DNA of 44,337 nucleotides from Hydrogenimonas thermophila (lineage in GTDB: Bacteria > Campylobacterota > Campylobacteria > Campylobacterales > Hydrogenimonadaceae): NCBI RefSeq assembly GCF_900115615.1, contig NZ_FOXB01000016.1:1-44337 (forward strand), written 5' to 3'. The notes beneath the pieces are model-generated. The model saw only the letters and a list, made by a program, of their open reading frames with translations. It had not been told where the DNA came from and did not search any database. The position numbers and the translations under genes are program-made. Of this stretch, positions 24,039 to 32,742 are shown piece by piece (positions within the stretch are counted from its first letter, which is position 1; every line of letters starts with the position of its first letter).

Positions 24039-24964
24039 TCATTGACTTTTTGCAATAATTCAACCATATCAACTTGTGCTTTTTCAAGAACTTTAACTGA
24101 TTCTGGGTCATCAATTGCAAGAGTTGAGATCCAGTTGTAAACATTTGGATATACAATTTTTACATTATTAGACCCTTTTTTCTTATATAGAGCCATTGTG
24201 CAAGGAGCAAAAACTCCAGCTTCAGGATGGATTTTTGATACTGTATATATGACCTTCAGTTTACAAAGCGAATATGTGTCATAAAAATCATAAATTTTAA
24301 TATTATTTTCATTAAGAAAATAGTTACTGTCAAAAAAGTTTGCCATTACAAAACCAATAGGTTTTAAACCATCCTCAATAACCATCTCTATCTCTTCTTT
24401 AAACTCCTCAATATCTATATCTTCATCATCAATCTCTACCTCAAAACGGGTCAAAAGTTTATTTGTAATAGCTTTTGGAGTATAGTTAAACTTCACCCTT
24501 TTTGCTCCAGGCAATGCTTTAAGTAGAGTCTCTATATTTTTAGCTTCTAACTTTTGTAGTAACTCATTATTATATGATAATCCCAATATCTTTGCCTGGG
24601 CAGAAGAGCTTAAAACACCTGCATAAATTGCATCATCACCCTTTTTTTGGTAGATAACAATAGAAAAAGGAGCAAATACTCCAGACTCTTCATATTTGAC
24701 TAACAAATCTTTAGTGATTTCAGGATAATAGAGTGTCATCAAATTATAAATTGAAAAATCAGTATCTTTAAATTGCTTAATAAAAGGTCCATTCATATCA
24801 CGATTGGCTTCTACTATATATCCTGCTTTAATAAAAGTATCTTCAATAGATTTAGTAGTTATCTTGTCACTTTTTTTAACATTAAATAGAATAATATCTT
24901 TATTGTCAGCATATGCACCTGTAAATATTAACAAAACAATAATAAATTTAAGAATTTTTTTCAT
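24035..24964 (-). CDS. Secreted protein with two DUF302 domains
   Basis: This 309-residue protein has a signal peptide ending near GAYA-DN. Two DUF302-like domains follow in tandem: the first includes FSIYNLMTLYYPEITKDLL and GVFAPFSIVIYQKKG, the second DFYDTYSLCKLKVIYTV and GVFAPCTMALYKKKG. The repeated GVFAP-x(2)-[MI]-x-[LI]-Y-x-KKG marks the duplication. DUF302 domains are small alpha/beta folds of unknown function that recur near sulfur-oxidation genes. It is the last gene of the sox-associated run, 19 bp after the DsrE-like gene. Confidence 0.78.
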   Translation of the reverse strand: MKKILKFIIVLLIFTGAYADNKDIILFNVKKSDKITTKSIEDTFIKAGYIVEANRDMNGPFIKQFKDTDFSIYNLMTLYYPEITKDLLVKYEESGVFAPFSIVIYQKKGDDAIYAGVLSSSAQAKILGLSYNNELLQKLEAKNIETLLKALPGAKRVKFNYTPKAITNKLLTRFEVEIDDEDIDIEEFKEEIEMVIEDGLKPIGFVMANFFDSNYFLNENNIKIYDFYDTYSLCKLKVIYTVSKIHPEAGVFAPCTMALYKKKGSNNVKIVYPNVYNWISTLAIDDPESVKVLEKAQVDMVELLQKVND

Positions 24965-24983
24965 TAGTTCATCCTCCTTGTTT

Positions 24984-25415
24984 TTATGGTCGAATATATA
25001 CCCAACCTTTTAAATCTCTTTCAACCAGCTCTACTATACCGGCAGTTACAATCTCAACATCTTCTATTAAATCTTCAGGTTTGATCTTTAAAGTACGCAT
25101 AGTATTGCCACAAGCAATAAACTCTACATCATAAGTTTGCAATGAACGCACTCTAACAGCAATCTTTTTCTCTTTTTTCAGCAATGTACGAATCCCTTTT
25201 GAGTAACAGATAATTGCTATCTCTACATTCTCAGGTCCATAAAATTTCATGACATTGTTTGCTGAACTTAATACATGATTTATAGACTCATCATCTCCTT
25301 TTGTTATAGGAAAAACAATCTTTCTTGGATTATCAATTGAAGGCTTTGGTTCTGCAAATTCTGTATCTGCAAAAGATAATACAAAAACCATCATTAGCAA
25401 TAGAATCTGCTTCAT
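24984..25415 (-). CDS. Periplasmic DsrE/DsrF-like protein
   Basis: The 143-residue product has a signal peptide (about 16 residues) and one DsrE/F-like fold. A strand leads into NVEIAIICYSKGIRTLL (C70), and the conserved loop EFIACGNTMRTLK carries C102, the cysteine position used for sulfur transfer in DsrE-type proteins. Cytoplasmic relatives carry persulfides in the Dsr pathway; the exported form suggests handling of sulfane sulfur in the periplasm. It is translationally coupled to the preceding cytochrome-thioredoxin gene (ATGA). Confidence 0.8.
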   Translation of the reverse strand: MKQILLLMMVFVLSFADTEFAEPKPSIDNPRKIVFPITKGDDESINHVLSSANNVMKFYGPENVEIAIICYSKGIRTLLKKEKKIAVRVRSLQTYDVEFIACGNTMRTLKIKPEDLIEDVEIVTAGIVELVERDLKGWVYIRP

Positions 25416-26188
25416 CTCTCATCTCCTTCAGAATGCTTTACCTCTTTTAGAATTGTTAAAAAATCATCTTTCATCCAAGCCCCCGGAACTGTTTTTAGCA
25501 CACTGCCATCGCTATTAAGAAAAATAAAAGTTGGTGTCATACTCCACTTAAGATTATTTGGAAGTTTTTGGCGACTCACATCAACACGTACAGGAATAAA
25601 GTCTGATGAAATTAAAGCAACTACATCTGGATCTTTAAGTGTTGTTTCTTCCATCTTTATACAGTAGTGACAGGTTGGACTAGTCACTTCTATCATAATA
25701 ATTTTTCCTAGCCTTTTGGCTAAACTAAACGCTTTTTGATAGTCAACATATTGAAGCTCATTTACCTCTTTTACAGGTGGCAGATAAAAGTAGATCCATT
25801 CTGCCACAGCTTCCATCTCTTCATCACTGATTTTACCTTTAAAAGAGGGCATTGTATTGAAATAAGAGAGTATCTCTGGCAAACAAATACTCTTTTGCTT
25901 ATCTGGATGAAGCAGATAATTTTGAATAAATGCAGTAACCTCCATTAACTGTATATCTTTATCCCCTTTTGGGTCACCTATTCTCTGTTTTAAACGGTAT
26001 GAAAGCTGGTTAACAGTTGGTGCTTTAAGATGAAGAAGAGTATTATTTTGCTCCATAAAATTCTTCATCAAAACTTCAACTGGAACATAGAGTTGATGAC
26101 AAGATGAACACTTTTTCTTATATACTTCTTCTCCATCTATACCAAACAAGGACAAAGAGAAAAACAATAAAATCCACAAATATTTCAT
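25412..26188 (-). CDS. Fusion of cytochrome c and thioredoxin domains
   Basis: The 258-residue secreted protein combines two redox modules. The N-terminal half is a monoheme cytochrome c with CSSCH (C27-H31) and a probable distal methionine in NTMPSF (M113). The C-terminal half is a thioredoxin fold with the active-site pair CHYC (C173, C176) and the cis-proline stretch WSMTPTFIF. It could pass electrons between thiols or persulfides and the respiratory chain, perhaps keeping Sox partners such as SoxYZ active, like SoxW elsewhere. Both ends overlap the flanking genes by ATGA. Confidence 0.85.
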   Translation of the reverse strand: MKYLWILLFFSLSLFGIDGEEVYKKKCSSCHQLYVPVEVLMKNFMEQNNTLLHLKAPTVNQLSYRLKQRIGDPKGDKDIQLMEVTAFIQNYLLHPDKQKSICLPEILSYFNTMPSFKGKISDEEMEAVAEWIYFYLPPVKEVNELQYVDYQKAFSLAKRLGKIIMIEVTSPTCHYCIKMEETTLKDPDVVALISSDFIPVRVDVSRQKLPNNLKWSMTPTFIFLNSDGSVLKTVPGAWMKDDFLTILKEVKHSEGDER

Positions 26189-27093
26189 TCACTCTCCCAT
26201 TCCAACTCTTCATAAGCTTTAATAACATTTTTACCATGCAACATTTTATAAAGTACCATTTTATGATACTCAGGCAAGTAAACCTTTTTGGTAACATCTA
26301 CCATATCAATATCATCTTCAATAGCCCTTTTAACCTCTATATAGAGTTTGTTTAAATAGGCTTCAATAAAATTCATTGCATCGCTGCCTGTTTTATAGCC
26401 ATGACCACCAACCATTACACTCCATTGCAAATTTTTAAGTTTTTTAACTGCTTTTAACCATCCTGAAAGTGAACCGTCTCGTAATGATGGAAGTCTGTCA
26501 TTAAAAACCAAATCACCAGCTAACAAAATCTTCTCATTAGGAATAAAAACTGCAATATCACTAAAAGTATGTGCTGGATGAGAAAAAGCAAGAATTTGCA
26601 AAGTAATATTGCCTATTTTAAGTGTTCTGGAATCAGAAATAAGGCGATCAGGAGCTACTGGAACAGTTCCTTTATAAAATAAAGGCTTTATAGCTATTTC
26701 TATGCGTGTTGGAGTAGCCAAATGATTACTGGAAAAGTTTTTGGGTCCATAAATCATTACACCTTTTTCATGATAAAAGCCATTACCAAGCCAGTGATCA
26801 TCATGCACATGCGAGTTAAAAACTGCCAAAACAGGCTGTGTCTTTACACTCTGCATAACACTAAAAGCCTCTTTTGCATAGAGATAAGTGGGTCCACTGT
26901 CAAAAACAATCCAGCCACTGCCGGCATCAATATAGCAAGTGTTTACCATATTGCCGTTATTTTCAGTGTTTGGAACCTGAAGATCACCAAAAAAACAGTA
27001 TAGCTTTGGTGCTACCTGCTTTGGGCTCAAGCCATACTCCTGCGACCAGAGCATCATACAACTTACAAACAGCAGGAGTAGACTCTTTTTCAT
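26185..27093 (-). CDS. Secreted metallo-beta-lactamase fold hydrolase (SoxH-like)
   Basis: The 302-residue protein has a signal peptide and the MBL metal motif HVHDDHWLGN (H95, H97, D99, H100). Further ligands lie in the HPAHTFSD segment, LLAGDLVFND and VMVGGHG. Members near sox genes are called SoxH and related ones belong to the quinoprotein-relay metallohydrolase group; their substrates are not known, glutathione- or thiol-linked sulfur compounds being candidates. AGGAAA lies before the ATG. It lies between the porin and the cytochrome-thioredoxin gene. Confidence 0.82.
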   Translation of the reverse strand: MKKSLLLLFVSCMMLWSQEYGLSPKQVAPKLYCFFGDLQVPNTENNGNMVNTCYIDAGSGWIVFDSGPTYLYAKEAFSVMQSVKTQPVLAVFNSHVHDDHWLGNGFYHEKGVMIYGPKNFSSNHLATPTRIEIAIKPLFYKGTVPVAPDRLISDSRTLKIGNITLQILAFSHPAHTFSDIAVFIPNEKILLAGDLVFNDRLPSLRDGSLSGWLKAVKKLKNLQWSVMVGGHGYKTGSDAMNFIEAYLNKLYIEVKRAIEDDIDMVDVTKKVYLPEYHKMVLYKMLHGKNVIKAYEELEWESE

Positions 27094-27107
27094 ACTATTT
27101 TCCTAAA

Positions 27108-28616
27108 TTAAAATAGATAGTTCAGCTCAAAACGATACTCATTATATGAAGGATCGCTTTTTGTTACAGTTCCTGTTTGAGGATCTCCATTAACTAATCC
27201 TATACGAACACGTGCTTCCAATCCTGGGAAAGATTTGATTTTTTGAATAGCATCTAAATGAATTACCTGCGTATCTGCCTGAACACCAGGTTTATTATCA
27301 TCAAAATCTTGAATTGCATATCTGAACATTGCAGTTAACCCAGGGACAAGACCTGCTTTATCAAAGCTATAGTCACCACGAATCATATATGTTTTAGTAT
27401 TTGCATACCAGTTATACTGAGCCATAGCTCTTGTAAAACCACCTGTAGGGAATCCTCGCCACGGTGCTACAATGTCTGCTTCATCAGCAATTTTTGAATA
27501 ACCAAGTCTAAATTTCCAAGCTTGATTGCTCTTAATGTCAACTCTAGCAGCAAACAACCAGCTATCAAGGCTATATTTATTTGTATATCCAGTAACATCT
27601 CCTTTAAGGTTTGCAACTGCAACAGGTCCTGTAGAAATAGCTGCAAATTTATCACCAACTCCACCATCAAACTGTTTCATATATCTTACACCTGGAATGA
27701 TCTTTAAACCACCAGCAGGAATTGTGTAGTAAGCTTCTACTGTAGCAGATGATACAACATCTGGAACTGCTGTATAGTTAGCTTTTAGTTTCAGATTTTT
27801 TATAGATTTATTTGCAGCTTCCAATACAACAAGATCGTGGTTCGGATCCATACCCGCTGCAAGGAAATTACTATAAGACAACGATCTATTAACTGCAGAA
27901 TCATCATTATTTGCCCAAGATTCTTTAGTATTATCATAACCATCATCTACAGTGTTATATGTAATTACATCATGAAAACTAGTATGGTCACGAAGTTTTT
28001 GTTTTGTAAGGTAAGCAGCTTTTAGAGTTGTTTTTGGAAGATCTTTTGAGACAACAGTAACACCTTCAAATGTATTTGGGATCATCTTTGTATCGTTACT
28101 TTTTGTCAAAAAGCTTTCAAAAATTTGTCGTCCAACTCTAACTTTGGTTTTGTTTAAGCGGTACTGCATATATGCTTGTGCAAGTACTGTCATACCCCAA
28201 TCACCAGTAGCTTTTACATTGTATCTGCTTGTTGTATCTTTACCTGCTTTTATGAAACCAACATCTGCATCATCCATATGCCAAGGACTTTGTGATGTAT
28301 AAAGTCCTGCCATACCACTGAAACCTTTATATTCAGCCGATTTATAGAGTAAACTTCCTCCAAATCCTGCTGCCCAGTTATCTTGATTTTTTGATGTTTC
28401 TTCTTTCCAGTCCCATTTAAAAGTATTTATACGAATACGTCCATAAAACATACCTTCAGTCAACATGTCTTTTAGACTATCAACCTTTGGAGGAACTTTG
28501 TTAAATACTAATGTTCTGTTTGCTTTAAGTGTTACTTTAGGCTTATCTGCTGCATTTAAAGAGATACCTACACCTACGGCCATCAAAGCTGCCAAGCTTA
28601 ATTTAATCATTTTCAT
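27108..28616 (-). CDS. OprD-like outer-membrane porin
   Basis: The 502-residue protein has a 22-residue signal peptide (ending NAA-DK). Its beta-rich body carries alternating aromatic strands and ends NEYRFELNYLF, whose terminal phenylalanine is needed for outer-membrane insertion. Sequence style and length match the Campylobacterota Opr-family porins. It may admit thiosulfate or another anion for the Sox proteins; this is inferred from position. AAAGG precedes the ATG. It is separated from soxB by 126 bp containing a long-armed hairpin, so its expression may be set separately. Confidence 0.8.
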   Translation of the reverse strand: MKMIKLSLAALMAVGVGISLNAADKPKVTLKANRTLVFNKVPPKVDSLKDMLTEGMFYGRIRINTFKWDWKEETSKNQDNWAAGFGGSLLYKSAEYKGFSGMAGLYTSQSPWHMDDADVGFIKAGKDTTSRYNVKATGDWGMTVLAQAYMQYRLNKTKVRVGRQIFESFLTKSNDTKMIPNTFEGVTVVSKDLPKTTLKAAYLTKQKLRDHTSFHDVITYNTVDDGYDNTKESWANNDDSAVNRSLSYSNFLAAGMDPNHDLVVLEAANKSIKNLKLKANYTAVPDVVSSATVEAYYTIPAGGLKIIPGVRYMKQFDGGVGDKFAAISTGPVAVANLKGDVTGYTNKYSLDSWLFAARVDIKSNQAWKFRLGYSKIADEADIVAPWRGFPTGGFTRAMAQYNWYANTKTYMIRGDYSFDKAGLVPGLTAMFRYAIQDFDDNKPGVQADTQVIHLDAIQKIKSFPGLEARVRIGLVNGDPQTGTVTKSDPSYNEYRFELNYLF

Positions 28617-28671
28617 TATTCAACCTTTCATTACATTATGCTACAATTTAATGCTTTTTTTCTAACGTAAA

Positions 28672-28731
28672 GTGCCTCACTTAGGTCTGTTTTTATAGGA
28701 GTAGGAATGAGCAAACCAAAAAGTGAGGCAC
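28672..28731 (-). other. 11-bp inverted repeat in the soxB-porin gap
   Basis: GTGCCTCACTT (28672-28682) and AAGTGAGGCAC (28721-28731) are perfect complements around a 38-base loop. No T-tract follows on the minus strand, so it is not a standard terminator. It could be a stem that protects or processes mRNA between soxB and the porin, or the ends of a tiny mobile repeat. Confidence 0.5.
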
Positions 28732-28742
28732 GGAAACGACTA

Positions 28743-30506
28743 CTAACAAATACCCCCTGCCTTAGGACAGCCGCATCCTACATCTACAACATTTACATTA
28801 GATGTTCTAGATATATCGACAGTACCTTTTTTCTTAATATAATCAGCTGTAATATCATAAACAGGACGAATCTTACTTTCACGAAGATTTTTTCCTGCAC
28901 TTTGAAGATTACCACCCCAAGCTGAAACTACATAATTCCTGTTTGGATCAAGCGGTTTACCATTAACTTTTAAGTTGGAGATACGCTTTCCACTTGGTGC
29001 ACCAATCTTAATGTCATAAGTTACACCTGTTAAACGACTCATATCTCCACCTTGCTGGTATAGAGGATTGGCATTGAAAACATTATCGGCAATATCTTCA
29101 AGCAATTGAGCTATTCTTGCTCCTTGCAACTCAAAAGTATACACTTCAGGATATGTAATTGCTGTCATCTCATAAACATTATCCATTAAAATATCATCTC
29201 CAGGTAATAGAGTGGTTCCCCATCGATACCCAGGAGTAAATGTGATCTCATTATCCATCTCATCATGAATTGCTTCACCAATTAATGCATCAAATGTAGA
29301 GTAGAATGTATCTCTCTTATAGAGCAAACCTTTAGTTTTGCCAAGTACTTGATTCAACTCTTTATCATAAGGTTTATAGAGAGCATCAACCAACTCTATT
29401 CCCTTCTTATCAGGTGTGATCAAGTTTGATGCTATTGGAATTAGTTTATAGTTATAATCAACTACTCTTTTGTTCTTAATATCTATATCAAGACGACCAA
29501 CATATTTGCCGTGGCTTCCGGCAATAATGATAACAGTACCGTTAATTGTGATCGGCTTAGGTCCAGGGTCATGAGTATGTCCACTTAAAATAAAGTCTAT
29601 ACCATGCACTTTTCTGGCAACTTCCTGATCTACACTAAAACCGTCATGGCTGAGTAGAACTACACAATCAACCTTCTTATCTTTACGTAGCTCATCTACA
29701 TACTCTTGAAGAGTATCAAGGCGTAAACCAAAACTCCACCCTTCAGTAAAACGTTTTGGATTAGCTGTTGATGTAAATGGAAATGATTGACCAATAATGC
29801 CTACCTTAGCTCCACCAACCTCTTTAATGGTATATGGCTTAAATACAAGCTCTTCAAACTCATCACTAAATGGATCGTTATCGACTATATTCTGGGAGAT
29901 AAAATCTGCCTCAAGCATATCAATCAGCTCAAGTACACGCTCTTTTCCGTATGTAAACTCCCAATGTCCAACCATTACATCAACACCAAGATAATTTTGA
30001 GCCTTTACAATAGCCTCACCGCCTGTTTTAAGTGCAACTGCTGTTCCTTGCCATGTATCACCTGAATCAAGCAACAGTACATTATCTTTGCCACGATCTC
30101 GGCGTACCTCATCAACAACTGTTTTTATATAAGCTATACCTCCCATTTTTCCAAACTTTTTGGCAAGCTCTTCAAAATTTAGGTAAGTATCAAAATAACC
30201 TTCTAAAGTTCCTGGTTTTACACCATAAAACTCTGCAAAACTCTTGCCACATAAAAAGCCCGGAGTACCAGTTAAATTTGAAGCAGAAATAAGAGTAGAA
30301 GGCTCACGCCAATAGAGTGGTTTTATATGTGCATGCAAGTCGCAAATGTGTAACAGCGATACATTACCTACCGATTTAAAATCCATAATATCTGTAGCAG
30401 TCACCTCATCAATACGTTTAGAGGTTCCTGCCATTAAATTACCGCCTGCTCCTAAAAAACCCAAAGCTGCGGCAATTTGTAAAAAATCCCTTCGGTTTAT
30501 ATCCAT
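28743..30506 (-). CDS. soxB: Thiosulfohydrolase SoxB
   Basis: SoxB hydrolyses sulfate from the thiosulfonate group carried on SoxY. It is a 5'-nucleotidase/metallophosphatase family protein of 587 residues. The N-terminus has a twin-arginine signal (RRDFLQIAAALGF), as expected for folded export. The two-manganese site appears as DLHAH (D56, H58), DSGDTWQGT, GHWEFTYG and SGHTHDPGP. The last 17 residues include GCGCPKAGGIC, a cysteine cluster that is odd for SoxB. AAGGA precedes the ATG, 13 bp after soxA. Confidence 0.93.
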   Translation of the reverse strand: MDINRRDFLQIAAALGFLGAGGNLMAGTSKRIDEVTATDIMDFKSVGNVSLLHICDLHAHIKPLYWREPSTLISASNLTGTPGFLCGKSFAEFYGVKPGTLEGYFDTYLNFEELAKKFGKMGGIAYIKTVVDEVRRDRGKDNVLLLDSGDTWQGTAVALKTGGEAIVKAQNYLGVDVMVGHWEFTYGKERVLELIDMLEADFISQNIVDNDPFSDEFEELVFKPYTIKEVGGAKVGIIGQSFPFTSTANPKRFTEGWSFGLRLDTLQEYVDELRKDKKVDCVVLLSHDGFSVDQEVARKVHGIDFILSGHTHDPGPKPITINGTVIIIAGSHGKYVGRLDIDIKNKRVVDYNYKLIPIASNLITPDKKGIELVDALYKPYDKELNQVLGKTKGLLYKRDTFYSTFDALIGEAIHDEMDNEITFTPGYRWGTTLLPGDDILMDNVYEMTAITYPEVYTFELQGARIAQLLEDIADNVFNANPLYQQGGDMSRLTGVTYDIKIGAPSGKRISNLKVNGKPLDPNRNYVVSAWGGNLQSAGKNLRESKIRPVYDITADYIKKKGTVDISRTSNVNVVDVGCGCPKAGGIC

Positions 30507-30519
30507 AATAGTATCCTTC

Positions 30520-31290
30520 TTATCGCTTCAATCCGGGGATGGAAATCTTTTTATCTTTCTTTTTTGCCAGATTGGTTACATAAACTTCTAAAGCCACCAT
30601 TTCTTTACTACCTATAGGAAGTACTGCCAAAAGAGCATTTTTCATACACCCCTGAAAACGGCGTTGTAGTGTTCTAAGAGATGATTTTGTCATTCGATAT
30701 GCAGGCCAAGTTCCACCAGCATTTACATCACCGAGATTTGGTAATGGCTGTGTACGTAAAATTAGTCCAACAACCTCTTTTGAGTGGCAACTGTTGCAAG
30801 AAAGCCCCCGTTTCCCTCTTTTGGTCATAAACATTTTCTCTCCGAGTTTGAAACTTTCTTGCATCTTTTTATTGGCATTTACATCAATATTGATTTGCTC
30901 ATCATTTGCCAAAGATTTTGCATATGCAAGCATTTCAAACATTTCACTACTTTTAAGTTTATATGGCTTGTGTCCGTTAAGATACATAACTGCCTGCAGT
31001 ACCTGATCAAGTCCTAAAACCTCATCCACTTGAGGAATGTAGCGTGGAAATGAAGCTATTGTCTTTGGCAACTCATCTACTTTTACACCAAGAAATTTAG
31101 CCAAAGCCTCTTCTGTTACCAATTCATCAAACAGTTCACTTCCCTCTTCAACAAAAATATCAGCCGGATTATTCTCAAGCATCTCCTGATAAAGAGCACG
31201 ATCTGCATCTGACATACTAAACTGTTCAGAAGCCATTGTTAGTGAAACAGTCAATGCTGAAGCAGCTATGAGTGATATCATCTTTCTCAT
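30520..31290 (-). CDS. soxA: L-cysteine S-thiosulfotransferase subunit SoxA
   Basis: SoxA is the heme subunit that, with SoxX, attaches thiosulfate to the SoxY cysteine. The 256-residue protein has a signal peptide ending TMA-SE, one CxxCH heme site (CNSCH, C165-H169) and the active-site cysteine C215 in RRFQGCMKN that ligates heme as a persulfide. Only one heme motif is present, so this is the monoheme type rather than the diheme form. It is 3 bp from the soxZ stop. Confidence 0.94.
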   Translation of the reverse strand: MRKMISLIAASALTVSLTMASEQFSMSDADRALYQEMLENNPADIFVEEGSELFDELVTEEALAKFLGVKVDELPKTIASFPRYIPQVDEVLGLDQVLQAVMYLNGHKPYKLKSSEMFEMLAYAKSLANDEQINIDVNANKKMQESFKLGEKMFMTKRGKRGLSCNSCHSKEVVGLILRTQPLPNLGDVNAGGTWPAYRMTKSSLRTLQRRFQGCMKNALLAVLPIGSKEMVALEVYVTNLAKKKDKKISIPGLKR

Positions 31291-31293
31291 TGA

Positions 31294-31632
31294 TTATCCT
31301 TTTTTAGGCTTGACCTTTTTGGTCTTTTCGTGCACTTCACCCTGATTATCTTTATAAACTACTTTTATAACTCCACGACCTGTTATTTTCATATTTATAG
31401 AGAAATATGGGTTAGTAGAGACTGACTCCCAAACGATCATTTTTGTAACAAGTTGATCATTATAGAAAAACTGTACATCATTAATGTAATGCGCCGGAAT
31501 AATCTTCCCTGTCTTTTTATCTTTGCGCATACCTGTATCCATTGGATGAATAACAATAAAATCAACTTTGACTGTATCGCCTACTTTATACTTTTTAGGT
31601 TTTATTTTAATAAGTGATTTTCGTTTTGCCAT
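31294..31632 (-). CDS. soxZ: Thiosulfate oxidation carrier complex protein SoxZ
   Basis: This 112-residue partner of SoxY has the immunoglobulin-like fold with VKVDFIVIHPMDTGMRKDKKTG and ends in a lysine-rich tail. It is exported as a complex with SoxY and has no signal peptide of its own. GGAG precedes the ATG. It sits between soxY (18 bp) and soxA, the order seen in Campylobacterota sox clusters. Confidence 0.94.
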   Translation of the reverse strand: MAKRKSLIKIKPKKYKVGDTVKVDFIVIHPMDTGMRKDKKTGKIIPAHYINDVQFFYNDQLVTKMIVWESVSTNPYFSINMKITGRGVIKVVYKDNQGEVHEKTKKVKPKKG

Positions 31633-31650
31633 AATTTTCTCCTTTTCCTA

Positions 31651-32121
31651 TCAACCGCATCCGCCGATGGTTACTTTTACACTTTTGTGCGCCTTAATAA
31701 ATGTTCCGTCTCTAAGTTCAGCAACTGCTACAACTTCCTGTGTTCCGCCAAGCTTAATGCGCGTAGCAAAGTATGCTTTCCCATTTAGCGGTGTTAAAAA
31801 TACATCTGCACATCTTGCATTAGAGTTTTTAGTTGCCAATACATGAATTGACTTGACATAATTATTTGGCTCCATTGGATAATCAACAGTAACTTTTACC
31901 GGTACAACAGCACCATTTTCCGCAATTTCAGGAACTACCAAATTTACTTTGTCTGAATCTTTTGCACCTTTTCCATTTGTGATGATCTCAAGTGCTTTTT
32001 TATAAGAGATCTCATTTGGACTTTTTGGTTTTTTACCTGCCCCCAGTGAAATGGTTGGCGCTCCTACAGCCGTTAATGCACAAGCACCAGCCAATCCTTT
32101 TAAAAATCCTCTTCTTTCCAT
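31651..32121 (-). CDS. soxY: Thiosulfate oxidation carrier protein SoxY
   Basis: SoxY carries the sulfur substrate on the cysteine of its C-terminal swinging arm, here GGCG as the last four residues. The 156-residue protein starts with a twin-arginine-like region (MERRGFLKGLAGACAL), explaining export with SoxZ. The body is the Ig-like SoxY domain. AAGGAG lies just before the ATG. It follows soxX by 18 bp. Confidence 0.95.
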   Translation of the reverse strand: MERRGFLKGLAGACALTAVGAPTISLGAGKKPKSPNEISYKKALEIITNGKGAKDSDKVNLVVPEIAENGAVVPVKVTVDYPMEPNNYVKSIHVLATKNSNARCADVFLTPLNGKAYFATRIKLGGTQEVVAVAELRDGTFIKAHKSVKVTIGGCG

Positions 32122-32139
32122 TATTTTCTCCTTTAGCTC

Positions 32140-32697
32140 TTATTTTTTTTCACTCACAACATAAGATGTAATATCGCAAATTTCACGAGGCGTAAACAGA
32201 CCTGTTGTTAGATTTACAGTCATATGTGTATTTGGATTGTGTACACGTGGATCAGCTATCTGCTGATAGACATACTCATATGTCCTAACACCAGTATCTA
32301 TGAAGTGTTTTTTGTAGTTATGAAGATCAGGGCCTATGTTTCCACCGCCTTTAGCACCCTCTATATTGTGACAAGCTACACAGTTTCCATACTGTTTAGG
32401 CTTTTTCTTGCCACCTGCAATTACAAACTTTGCTAACCCTTTTGGCGGTTTGCTTTTTGCTTTTTTTCCGTTGAGATTATGAAAGATATATTCGCCTCTA
32501 GCTATTGCCAAAGGATCTGTTATAATACACTCTTTTGGCATTACATACTTTTTTGGCGGTGCAAGTTTATCTTTTTTCAAGATTTTACTTGCATCCGGCA
32601 TTTCTACAATACTTTTGAGATCAGCAGAATATAGCGTCTCAGAAAGACAAAATGCCAGTAATCCGGCACTAAGCATCAAGCTTCTGTTCCGATGCAT
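32140..32697 (-). CDS. soxX: Cytochrome c subunit SoxX
   Basis: SoxX partners with SoxA and receives electrons from the thiosulfate coupling reaction. The 185-residue protein has a signal peptide, one heme motif CVACH (C106-H110) and a distal methionine in NTHMTVNL (M159). It is longer than the minimal SoxX, with a lysine-rich insert around residues 80-100. AGGAG precedes the ATG. It is the first gene of the soxXYZAB run, with an upstream region of 89 bp holding direct repeats. Confidence 0.93.
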   Translation of the reverse strand: MHRNRSLMLSAGLLAFCLSETLYSADLKSIVEMPDASKILKKDKLAPPKKYVMPKECIITDPLAIARGEYIFHNLNGKKAKSKPPKGLAKFVIAGGKKKPKQYGNCVACHNIEGAKGGGNIGPDLHNYKKHFIDTGVRTYEYVYQQIADPRVHNPNTHMTVNLTTGLFTPREICDITSYVVSEKK

Positions 32698-32742
32698 GTT
32701 AAACTCCTAAATTTAAGTTCAACAGCATCGTAACAATTAATT

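Noticed and set aside
28707-28925. 72-codon plus-strand frame with a strong AGGAGTAGGA ribosome site
   Set aside because: Most of it is antisense to the end of soxB and reads as low-complexity residues; the ribosome-like site lies in the loop of the inverted repeat and looks accidental.
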